This document shows, in pieces, positions 26,511-34,723 of a stretch of DNA of 64,000 nucleotides. Every line of letters starts with the position of its first letter. Position 1 is the first letter of the stretch. Position numbers and translations under genes: made by a program. Source of the DNA: Pedobacter hartonius (GTDB taxonomy: Bacteria; Bacteroidota; Bacteroidia; Sphingobacteriales; Sphingobacteriaceae); the NCBI RefSeq assembly GCF_900107535.1, contig NZ_FNRA01000004.1, positions 124,001 through 188,000 on the forward strand, written 5' to 3'. A model generated the notes under the pieces. The model saw only the letters and a program-made list of their open reading frames with translations. It was not told the DNA's origin and ran no database searches.

Positions 26511-27389
26511 TTATTGTTCGCTGATTTCCTTGAGTTTATTCAGTGCCAGTGGCCAGGTTGCGGAGAAGAAATCCTGAAGCTCTTTGCTGCCTGCAACATC
26601 TATAGCCACTACTGTACTTCCGTCTTTTTCGGTGAAGGTATAGTTCTCAAAACCGCCTTTCCAATCTTCGGCTTCATTGCCGGTAGTGATTTCCTCATCG
26701 CCTTTTAAAATACCCATGTATTCAAGAGAAATGAATTTTCCGGGAATATTTTCTGCAACTTCGGCCACCATACCGCCTTTATTGCCTTGTTCATCAGTGC
26801 CGATGAACAATATCTTTGATCCCTTTTCCCAGGAGCCTTCAAAATAGGAGCCAGGACAGAAGGGATCTGTCCAAACGGTATATTGATCTTTATCGATCAT
26901 CGTATCATATACTTTTTGTATAGGCGCATTGATGGTGATCTCATAATGAAGCGGTACATGATCTTTCAGGGTTTCCACATAATTCCTGAAATTATTCAAA
27001 ACGTTCTGCCAGCCTTCACGCTGAAAATCTGCGGAGTGCGTATCTTCTGCCTCAAAGGTTTGCGATAAATGTGTATCATTGCCTTTTCGGGTCAGTGTAG
27101 TTCTTACTTTACGTCCATCCTCAATGGTTGATTCCAGGTATTCATTTGGTTTTACCACATCAAAAGTACCGCTAAAGTCGAACCCTGAGCTGCCGTCCTT
27201 CGCTTCCATCCGGTAATTGAATTTTCCTCCTGGTTTCAGCTCATGCTCAGCTTTGGTGGTATGCCATTCCTGTGATGCTGTATTCCATTTGGTAATTCCG
27301 TTGGTGCTGGTCCAGTTCTGCCAAACTTTTTCTACAGATGCTTTGATGATTGCTTCTATAGTGATGTTTGTTTTGGTTGATGTTTCCAT
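26511..27389 (-). CDS. SRPBCC protein with two tandem AHSA1 domains
   Basis: A 292-residue fusion of two Aha1-C-terminal-like lipid/ligand-binding domains. The first (about 8-138) has EAIIKASVEKVWQNWTS; the second (about 148-290) has YEITINAPIQKVYDTMIDKDQYTVW. Most family members have one domain of about 140 residues. The operon with a PhnB-like VOC gene is a pairing often seen in Bacteroidota and Actinobacteria. The substrate is unknown. Confidence 0.85.
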   Translation of the reverse strand: METSTKTNITIEAIIKASVEKVWQNWTSTNGITKWNTASQEWHTTKAEHELKPGGKFNYRMEAKDGSSGFDFSGTFDVVKPNEYLESTIEDGRKVRTTLTRKGNDTHLSQTFEAEDTHSADFQREGWQNVLNNFRNYVETLKDHVPLHYEITINAPIQKVYDTMIDKDQYTVWTDPFCPGSYFEGSWEKGSKILFIGTDEQGNKGGMVAEVAENIPGKFISLEYMGILKGDEEITTGNEAEDWKGGFENYTFTEKDGSTVVAIDVAGSKELQDFFSATWPLALNKLKEISEQ

Positions 27390-27513
27390 AATCTGTTTTA
27401 TTTATCATTTAAACTCATGCAGGTGCTGATCTCCCTGGTAAACCAAACTTACAATCCTTAGCCATCATTTACAGGGTGCAGGCACGACATTATAGGGGGC
27501 AAATCGCGACAGA

Positions 27514-29337
27514 TCAATACCCAATCCCTCCCCAGGGATTGGGTTTAATCCCCAGTTTCGTTAAAAATCTTATGATAAACGGAGGTTGAATATCCATATT
27601 GATATGATCAGGTGGCAGGAATTGGGTGTTAGAGCGTTTGAACGACTCGGGTATTGCCTTCATAAATTCCAGATCCTGTTCTACATATGGGATGCCCTGC
27701 TCTTCAAGCCGGATCCGTAGAGGTGGCGACTCGCCGAAGTCTACTATTATGGTTCTACCGGATGCCTTTAGTATGGCCAGTTGCTGCGTAATCTGACTGG
27801 TAATTACCAAATTCTGGATGATTATTACGAAAGTAAAACCTACATTCACAACAAGTGTTATATATACCGCCCGTTTTAGCAGCCTGTATTGATCCGGCAG
27901 GAATAACTCGGTCGCTAACAGCAAAAGAATGGGAATAAACCATAACTGTGGTATATAACGTGCCCACCAGGATTCTGGCATAATGGCAACGGTAAACACC
28001 AATGCCATAAAAATGAAAAGGATATCTTTAAATCTTCTGTTCCTGTAACATTTCAACATAAGTATGAACAGCAATACAACGGAAAGGATCAATATACCGC
28101 TAAACCAGGGGCCAAAGCCTGCTACCCTTGTGTCTACCCAAAATGTTCTGATGTCACCTTTGTTTAATGTAAATGGCACTTTCAGTACAGGTGGATCATG
28201 CTGCACACCACCCACTGAGGTATTATCAGTGTGGGAAAAAAGGGAAACGAAAAAACGTTCGGCAGTAGAACGCTCCAGAAAAGTGGGGGGGATGTTAGCA
28301 GACAGGATATCAACTTTTTTAGGTCCCATTAATGGATAAAAGGGATTGCCTTCTTTAATTGTGTTTGTGATATACGGATTGAACCCTACTAAAACGCCTA
28401 ATATTGACGCTATTGCGAAGTTAATGATCAGCTTTTTGTGATTTTTTAGTTCCTTGTTTAGCAACAGCCAGCAAATAGCAGCCGCCATCAATATCACGAT
28501 ATAAACAACTGCGGTAAATTTCACCCCAAAAGCCAGGATGACAACCAGCACAACCAGCAGGTAGTGCATCCAATGTTTTTCTTTGACCGCCAATATAACT
28601 GATGCTATAAAAATGAGGAAAATGGATGTCAGAACGCCGTCTACGCAAAACGTCAGTACTTGCGCAATCGCGATAGGATTGCACGTCAGCAACAGGGCGG
28701 TCATCCATGCTTTAAATGGTGGAAGTTTCGGGAGCAATAATGATAAGGTAAGGAGGAGACCTGCAAACATCAATATGATGTTGACTGCTTTTCCTGTTTC
28801 TATATGGCCTGTCATTACATATATGCCTGCCTGGATAAATTCCGTACCTTTAGCATAATGATTTATCCAGATGAGGTAAATGGTTTTGTAATCAAGTCCC
28901 ATTTTATAGGGATCCCAGCCATCAGTTACATTTTTTAAAAAGTCCATTGCGCTTCCTCCCAGTACTGTATGGTATGGATTCCAGCCCTGTGACAGCTGAA
29001 TGACGGCCTCCTGGTGATATTGCTGTCCATCGTCTGATACGTCAAAAAAATGGCCTGAAACCAGGATCGAAATTACTATAAGTACCACTGGCAAACATAA
29101 GCTGTATATTTGAGACCGCAGTTTTCCGGTAGCCATCCATGGAGATATAAACAGCAGGTATACATGCATACTGAAAGCCAGGACCAATGCCAGAGGGAAC
29201 TGCCACCAACCGATTCTACCGTTTAAAAAGAAGGTAATGGATTGGATAAGCAGTGTAAACCCAAGCGTTACAACCAAAAAAAAGCCGGCTAAAAAATAGT
29301 GCTTCGATTGTTCGTTATTTTTGTTTGTGGTATCCAT
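27514..29337 (-). CDS. Multi-pass membrane protein, GT-C glycosyltransferase-like
   Basis: A 607-residue protein with about twelve hydrophobic segments. An acidic motif follows the third one (FDVSDDGQQYHQEAV, about residues 99-112), in the position where GT-C lipid-linked glycosyltransferases carry their catalytic acids. A loop with PDHINMDIQPPFIIRF ends the protein. No cell-wall or O-antigen cluster surrounds it. The GT-C assignment is structural inference; a family name cannot be given with certainty. Confidence 0.55.
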   Translation of the reverse strand: MDTTNKNNEQSKHYFLAGFFLVVTLGFTLLIQSITFFLNGRIGWWQFPLALVLAFSMHVYLLFISPWMATGKLRSQIYSLCLPVVLIVISILVSGHFFDVSDDGQQYHQEAVIQLSQGWNPYHTVLGGSAMDFLKNVTDGWDPYKMGLDYKTIYLIWINHYAKGTEFIQAGIYVMTGHIETGKAVNIILMFAGLLLTLSLLLPKLPPFKAWMTALLLTCNPIAIAQVLTFCVDGVLTSIFLIFIASVILAVKEKHWMHYLLVVLVVILAFGVKFTAVVYIVILMAAAICWLLLNKELKNHKKLIINFAIASILGVLVGFNPYITNTIKEGNPFYPLMGPKKVDILSANIPPTFLERSTAERFFVSLFSHTDNTSVGGVQHDPPVLKVPFTLNKGDIRTFWVDTRVAGFGPWFSGILILSVVLLFILMLKCYRNRRFKDILFIFMALVFTVAIMPESWWARYIPQLWFIPILLLLATELFLPDQYRLLKRAVYITLVVNVGFTFVIIIQNLVITSQITQQLAILKASGRTIIVDFGESPPLRIRLEEQGIPYVEQDLEFMKAIPESFKRSNTQFLPPDHINMDIQPPFIIRFLTKLGIKPNPWGGIGY

Positions 29338-29630
29338 TGGTTAGGTTGTCATTTAGGTGAGCGTTAACAGTATGTAATTACCGGCATGAACCCGATTAAC
29401 TCATGCTGATACTTGCAATTATACTCAAAAAAGAGATATTAGTTTAAACATAAAAAACCTGTAAACAGGTGTTTATGTTTATTGTAATGACAATGATACG
29501 AAAATAATACGGAGCAGATTGGGATATAAATAGTCCTGGTATTTGCGTACCCCAAAATGCTGAAACCTCTAAAATATTGAGGTATAGAGGTTTTTTTTGA
29601 ACAGGCTATTTCAACAATAAACAAACGCCC

Positions 29631-30371
29631 TTAACAGGTGAAGGTATATTCAGTTCCGTTCCCGAAGGTAAGCGTTGCAGTATGGTTGTTACTGAATACA
29701 ATGGTTGCGTCGAACCTGCCGGTACTTCCGTCAGTATTGGTATTGTTCAGGGTTACGGCAATAGTTCCGGATTCAATATAGTTGTTGCTTTTATTTACTG
29801 TGATATTTGTGCTTTTATAAGTAGCTGAGCTGCTAAACTTATTTTTCTTACCTACTTTTGATCTTTTATCGCCAGATTCCGTATAGTCAATCTGGTAATT
29901 ATAGTGTTCTGCTTTTTTTTCCAGCCCTGTAATATTGAACTCTGAACTGACCTCGAAATCAGATGACATGTTTGGGGCATCATATGCATTGTTTCCGGTA
30001 AAGGAATACGAAAAATGGGCTGGATGACGGTCATTATCACAACTTAACAGCCAGTCCCGTTTGTAGCTGCCTAAAAACTGTACCAGCTGATTTGCATCAC
30101 TTTTATAATTTATATGATCTGAATTTGGAATGCCGCATTCATTCCTCTTATTTTCCAGCAGATGAGCTGCAGCTATCACCTGTGCGGTAATACCGTTGCT
30201 GGATGAGGCAACCGAACAGATGATGGATTCTGCCATATCCTCTTCAGAAACAATGATGAGTGCCGGTACTGTAAAAACCTCTTTTGCGCAGGATGCCAAA
30301 ATGATAATACCCGCAGTGACAGCCATCAAAACGGCTTTACCGGATAACGGAAATTTGATAGTTTTTCTCAT
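29631..30371 (-). CDS. Hypothetical lipoprotein
   Basis: A 246-residue protein with a lipoprotein signal peptide (about 1-28) ending LASC. The mature part includes CGIPNSDHINYKSDANQ and a C-terminal beta-rich half with Asn/Thr-rich repeats (VTLNNTNTDGSTGRFDATIVFSNNHTATLTFGNG). Two Cys in the mature part (CGIP and LLSCDND) and one at the very end might form a disulfide. I do not recognise the family. The 29338-29630 interval downstream holds only short hairpins. Confidence 0.65.
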   Translation of the reverse strand: MRKTIKFPLSGKAVLMAVTAGIIILASCAKEVFTVPALIIVSEEDMAESIICSVASSSNGITAQVIAAAHLLENKRNECGIPNSDHINYKSDANQLVQFLGSYKRDWLLSCDNDRHPAHFSYSFTGNNAYDAPNMSSDFEVSSEFNITGLEKKAEHYNYQIDYTESGDKRSKVGKKNKFSSSATYKSTNITVNKSNNYIESGTIAVTLNNTNTDGSTGRFDATIVFSNNHTATLTFGNGTEYTFTC

Positions 30372-30564
30372 TGTATCAAAAATAGAATGACTTGATCAGT
30401 GCAGAGTGGTTTTTCTGATGAAACGTCTAAAATCTTGGATGAGATGACTATTATTCATTCCGCGAAATGCTTTAAGCTATTCCGGCGGCCCGGGTTTAAA
30501 GCTATCCGTAAAAATTACATTAATCTAAAACATACATTTCAGATTTGTTCTATCTTTGAAGAAT

Positions 30565-31143
30565 ATGGCAAGGAACGTAGAATTTGATGAAGAAAGGGCA
30601 ATTCAAAAAGCAATGGAAGTTTTTTGGAAGAAAGGGTATAACGGGGCCTCCATGCGCGACCTGACAGAGGCTATGCAAATTAACAGCAGCAGTCTTTACA
30701 ATACGATAGGTGATAAACATCAGCTTTTTGTAAGGTGCATCACCAATTATGTACATGGGCGGATAAAGGAGGCTTCAGCACATTCATCTAAAATTAAGTC
30801 TCCGCTAAAAGCAATCATCGGTATGATCAATGATTGTGTCAACACGATTCTTTATAGTGATAACCATTGCCTCGCCATAAAAACTACTTTTGAGCTCGCA
30901 GGTACCGATCCGGATGTAATGGCCCTGCTTAAACAAGACAGCAACTTTACACATGGCTTTTTGCTGAATCTGATTCAAAAGGCTATTGACCAAAAAGAGA
31001 TCAATTCTGAAACTGATGCTGAAACCATTACAAACTTCATCATCAGTATATTTACCGGCTGGCATGAATCCTACATCATCCATAAAGATCCAATCAGGAT
31101 AAAAAAGATGGCGAAATACCTGATATCCCAAATTTCAGGATAA
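30565..31143 (+). CDS. TetR/AcrR-family transcriptional regulator
   Basis: A 192-residue repressor-type protein. The N-terminal helix-turn-helix (about 10-57; AIQKAMEVFWKKGYNGASMRDLTEAMQINSSSLYNTIGDKHQLF) is followed by a helical ligand domain. ATG 30565 is preferred over the upstream TTG at 30556. It reads divergently from the lipoprotein and lies just upstream of the saccharopine-dehydrogenase-like remnant, which may once have been its target. Confidence 0.92.
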   Translation: MARNVEFDEERAIQKAMEVFWKKGYNGASMRDLTEAMQINSSSLYNTIGDKHQLFVRCITNYVHGRIKEASAHSSKIKSPLKAIIGMINDCVNTILYSDNHCLAIKTTFELAGTDPDVMALLKQDSNFTHGFLLNLIQKAIDQKEINSETDAETITNFIISIFTGWHESYIIHKDPIRIKKMAKYLISQISG

Positions 31144-31340
31144 AATTATCTGCTCATCAATTGATGCTTATGTTTTATGGAAAAAACCTAAGATGACATT
31201 AATCTGAAACGATTGTTTTATATACTACTTACTTTTGTCGAAGAAATAAAGCGATAAAGGACATCTTTTTTATCAAGTAAACGCATTTTTCAGCTTTAAT
31301 TCTGTAACTAATATTGCAGAATTACTAAGGTCCGGCTCCT

Positions 31341-31846
31341 ATGTTGTTGTCCGGATCCGGATTATTTGCTACTTATGATCCTTTAGTTGTACATACCGCT
31401 AAACGTGTAAAAAATCCGGTGGCAATCAGGGTAGCTTTTAAGTATTCAGTGGGATTTACACCTGGTTCTGTGGCCAGCAACGCTAACATTATTGATGCAG
31501 GGTTATTGGTTAGGAAAGATGGCGAGATAAAAAAAATTACTTAAAATGGCTGCCAGGGCAGGCGAAGATGGAACTATAAAATTTGAAGAAGGCCATCCCA
31601 AAGCAGAGTTAACTACAGAACGAAGTAAGATCTTTGTGGAAGTAACAGGTGAAGACGGAACAGTAGTACGGTCGATGGCAGATACGGCAGATGGTTATAT
31701 GCCAACTGTTACTTCAGCAGTTGAGGTTGGTTAACCCTGCCTTAAACGGATCTTACAAAGCCGGATTTCAATCTCCCGCTTCTGCGTATGGCGAAGAATT
31801 GCTGGCTTCATTACCGGATGTCAAAATTACTGACTTCTACAGATAG
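31341..31846 (+). pseudogene. Saccharopine-dehydrogenase-like NAD(P)-binding protein remnant, frameshifted
   Basis: Three consecutive pieces in three different frames read as parts of one gene. The first (31341-31544) has SGLFATYDPLVVHTAKR, then a mid-region ending VRKDGEIKKIT. The second (31546-31734) has IFVEVTGEDGTVVRSMADTADGYMPTVTSAVEV. The third (to 31846) has NGSYKAGFQSPASAYGEELL and a stop. The last two match the C-terminal pattern of saccharopine-dehydrogenase-family proteins. The N-terminal Rossmann domain is absent. At least two frameshifts make it non-functional. Confidence 0.55.
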
Positions 31847-31849
31847 TGA

Positions 31850-32563
31850 TCAGTTTCCCGCAATTTCTATCAGGTGTGTCACCGTTTCAGCTTCTTCAAC
31901 TGCCTGACGAAAATCTGCCGTATCCTGGAATGTAAGCGCGGATAAGGTGCGGGATTCATAGGTTGCAAAGAAGCGGCTGGTCTCGAACGGCCACGGAGCC
32001 ACAATGAGACGCTTGCCCTGGCTATGCATCTCGTAAACGCTTCCATCAGGACCGCTGCTGATTTCTATTTTCCGTTGTTCTGGTGGCACAAGACCCTGGC
32101 AGATCAGCAAGGAGAAGGCATCACAGAATTCGAGCAGTTTGTAACTACGGTTTATTTCTCCGTTTGTGGTGCCGGCAAATTTCAACCACGATTTCTCTTT
32201 TATTTTCAGGTTCCTGATATACTGTTCTGCCTTCGGATTGTTGTTGTATAAAAATTGAATATGCCTGGATACCAGCAAAGCGATATAAGCACTTTTTGTC
32301 TCCGCCATTGCAATCAAACGTTCTGCATATGGTAACTCAAAGTCTGTATTTTTAAAATTTACAGGCCCTCCCTTATCATTCAATAGATTGTCATTCACAA
32401 ACTCATTGTAAACATCATCATGTTCTGCGGTTGCAATTAGTGTATCCACCCATCGTGAGGGTTGGTTGTCTTTCTTCCAGTGTCCGCAGATCTGCGCCGC
32501 AAGCAAGCTATGCGAGCGTTGGGTGATGATCTGCCATCCCGATTCGGTATAGTTTACAATCAT
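31850..32563 (-). CDS. DUF3891 family protein
   Basis: A 237-residue cytoplasmic protein starting MIVNYTESGWQIITQRSHSLLAAQI, with ATAEHDDVYNEF and a C-terminal SRTLSALTFQDTADFRQAV segment, as in DUF3891 proteins. The conserved His and Asp of RSHSLLA and EHDD resemble metal-dependent hydrolase ligands, but the family's function is unknown. An in-frame ATG 36 bases upstream is less likely the start. Its stop lies 3 bp from the pseudogene at 31341-31846. Confidence 0.75.
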   Translation of the reverse strand: MIVNYTESGWQIITQRSHSLLAAQICGHWKKDNQPSRWVDTLIATAEHDDVYNEFVNDNLLNDKGGPVNFKNTDFELPYAERLIAMAETKSAYIALLVSRHIQFLYNNNPKAEQYIRNLKIKEKSWLKFAGTTNGEINRSYKLLEFCDAFSLLICQGLVPPEQRKIEISSGPDGSVYEMHSQGKRLIVAPWPFETSRFFATYESRTLSALTFQDTADFRQAVEEAETVTHLIEIAGN

Positions 32564-32868
32564 GATAGCATTTAAGTGTTTGTTACCTAATCCTATCACA
32601 ACTTAAATCCCGTTTTGTTTCACAAATATGCCGGTTTTTTGGAATGGCAAATAATATTTACAACTGGTAGCTCTGCTGCTAAAAATGCGCAGACTTTTTT
32701 GGCCGGATACTTTTTGGGGCTTTTTTATGAATGGTAAAAACAGGAACACCGTTTTGATAGCAGTTTGTAAAAATAATACTCATGATCACGGATTTGCCCA
32801 TTATAATTATCATTTTTAAAGGCAATTGATCATACTTTAACGTTTTAGGTCTAACTTCCTTCCTGCTC
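32564..32868. other. Intergenic region upstream of the rhamnosidase gene
   Basis: A divergent intergenic stretch of 305 bp between the DUF3891 gene and the GH78-like gene. It is AT-rich. I see no gene, no repeat and no clear operator. Confidence 0.5.
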
Positions 32869-34629
32869 ATGAAAAAATATCTTGTTTTTATTTTCCTTTT
32901 ATCATTGACTGTCATTGGCAAAGCCCAGCTGCCACCTGTTTTTAGCAGCGAACGGTCGGCACAATCACGCAAAGAAGAAACCGTAAGGCGTTACCTGCCG
33001 CCGGTCCGTATAGTCTGGCAGTCAGACAATGCTCCGGAGCAAATCAAAAATGTAGCTACGCTCCTGAAAAAAGGAACCGGACAGGCTGATCTGACAGGTA
33101 AAAACCTGTGTATCCTCAGCAGCAAAGGAAAAGGAAAACCGGGTATCCTGCTTGATTTTGGGAAAGAACTGCATGGAGGTTTACAATTGGTGACTGACCA
33201 GTCGAAGGGCGGAAAACCCATCAGAATACGTGTCCGTTTCGGAGAGTCTGTTGCTGAAGCCATGTCTGATATAGCTGACACCGCAAAAAATGCTACCAAT
33301 GACCACGCTATGCGCGATGAGATCATTTCATTGCCATGGCTGGGCAAGACTGAAATTGGCAATACAGGTTTCCGCTTTGTACGTATTGATCTGGTGGATG
33401 AAAACGCAGAACTGAAATTAAAAGAAGTAAATGCAATTTTTATTTACAGGGATATACCTTACCTGGGATCATTTAAGTGCAGTGATACCCTGCTCAATAA
33501 AATATGGATGACCGGTGCCTATACCGTACACCTGAACATGCAGGATTACCTGTGGGACGGCATCAAGCGCGACCGCCTGGCATGGGTGGGTGATATGCAC
33601 CCCGAAACATCTACCATAGCTGCAGTTTTCGGGTACAATAATGTAGTGCCAAAAACTATGGATTTTGCCCGGGATATTACCCCGCTGCCTTCTTATATGA
33701 ACGGCATGGTATCTTACTCAATGTGGTGGGTGCTTATCCAGCATGACTGGTATATGCACAATGGTGATTTAGCCTATCTCAAACAGCAAAAACCTTATCT
33801 GCAGCAACTCCTGAAGCACTATATGGAAAAAATTGATGCAAATAACAGCGAAGTGCTCACTGATGGCGCAAGGTTTCTGGACTGGCCTTCAAGCGAAAAT
33901 ATCCCTGCAATCCATGCGGGGCTGCAATCAATGTTGGTCATGACGCTCAGCACAGGGGCAGAACTGCTGGATCTGCTGAAAGACCCGGCCACTGCAAAAC
34001 AATGCAGGGAAGCTGTTGCCCGCTTAAAAAAGAACGTTCCTGATGCAAATCACTCTAAACAGGCTGCTGCATTGCTTAGCTTATCCGGCCTGATGCCTCC
34101 TCAGAAGGCAAATGAAATGATCTCTGAAAATGGAGTACATGATTATTCTACATTTTTCGGCTATTATATGCTGCAGGCGAAGGCCAAAGCCGGAGATTAT
34201 CAGGGAGGGATTGATGATATCCGCAATTACTGGGGGCCGATGCTGGCCCTTGGCGCAACTACCTTTTGGGAAGATTTTAATGTAGACTGGCTGCCAAACA
34301 GCTCCCGTATTGATGAGCTGGTGCCTGAAGGAAAAAAAGATATTCACGGTGACTACGGAGCATATTGTTATAAAGGGTTCAGGCATAGTTTAGCGCATGG
34401 ATGGGCTTCCGGGCCTACACCCTGGTTAACCGAACATGTGCTGGGGCTGCAGGTTGTAGCACCGGGCTGCAGGGTGATCAGGGTGAAGCCTAACCTGGGT
34501 GATCTTACTTTTGCTGAGGGTACCTTTCCAACACCTTACGGAATTGTAAAGGTCAAACATGTGAAACTGAAAAGCGGGAAGGTAGAAACTACAATAACGG
34601 CACCAGCGGGCGTGAAGGTATTGAGATAA
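32869..34629 (+). CDS. Alpha-L-rhamnosidase-like glycoside hydrolase (GH78-type)
   Basis: A 586-residue secreted enzyme with a signal peptide ending IGKAQ. A beta-sandwich region (about 85-200) precedes an (alpha/alpha)6 catalytic region containing the GH78 hallmark WDGIKRDRLAWVGDMHPE near 227-243, which holds the expected acidic residues. The C-terminal beta domain has GWASGPTPWLTEHVLGL. It would release terminal alpha-L-rhamnose from glycans in the periplasm. At 586 residues it is shorter than many GH78 enzymes. It precedes a GH106-like gene by 94 bp. Confidence 0.8.
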   Translation: MKKYLVFIFLLSLTVIGKAQLPPVFSSERSAQSRKEETVRRYLPPVRIVWQSDNAPEQIKNVATLLKKGTGQADLTGKNLCILSSKGKGKPGILLDFGKELHGGLQLVTDQSKGGKPIRIRVRFGESVAEAMSDIADTAKNATNDHAMRDEIISLPWLGKTEIGNTGFRFVRIDLVDENAELKLKEVNAIFIYRDIPYLGSFKCSDTLLNKIWMTGAYTVHLNMQDYLWDGIKRDRLAWVGDMHPETSTIAAVFGYNNVVPKTMDFARDITPLPSYMNGMVSYSMWWVLIQHDWYMHNGDLAYLKQQKPYLQQLLKHYMEKIDANNSEVLTDGARFLDWPSSENIPAIHAGLQSMLVMTLSTGAELLDLLKDPATAKQCREAVARLKKNVPDANHSKQAAALLSLSGLMPPQKANEMISENGVHDYSTFFGYYMLQAKAKAGDYQGGIDDIRNYWGPMLALGATTFWEDFNVDWLPNSSRIDELVPEGKKDIHGDYGAYCYKGFRHSLAHGWASGPTPWLTEHVLGLQVVAPGCRVIRVKPNLGDLTFAEGTFPTPYGIVKVKHVKLKSGKVETTITAPAGVKVLR

Positions 34630-34654
34630 AGACCTGAAGGTATTGAGATAAAGA
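34613..34654 (+). repeat. 20-bp tandem duplication over the rhamnosidase stop codon
   Basis: TGAAGGTATTGAGATAAAGA occurs at 34613-34632 and again at 34635-34654, separated by 2 bases. The first copy contains the stop codon. It looks like a recent slippage duplication without effect on the protein. Confidence 0.95.
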
Positions 34655-34723
34655 AAAGCAGGGCAGCGGAAATACAAACAGATCAATCTAACTTACAGGA
34701 AGAATATTAAACTCTATCGTATA

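Noticed and set aside
29563..29598. Hairpin AACCTCT/AGAGGTT followed by a T run on the plus strand
   Set aside because: No plus-strand gene precedes it and the loop is long; on the minus strand it lacks a T run, so a terminator call is not supported.
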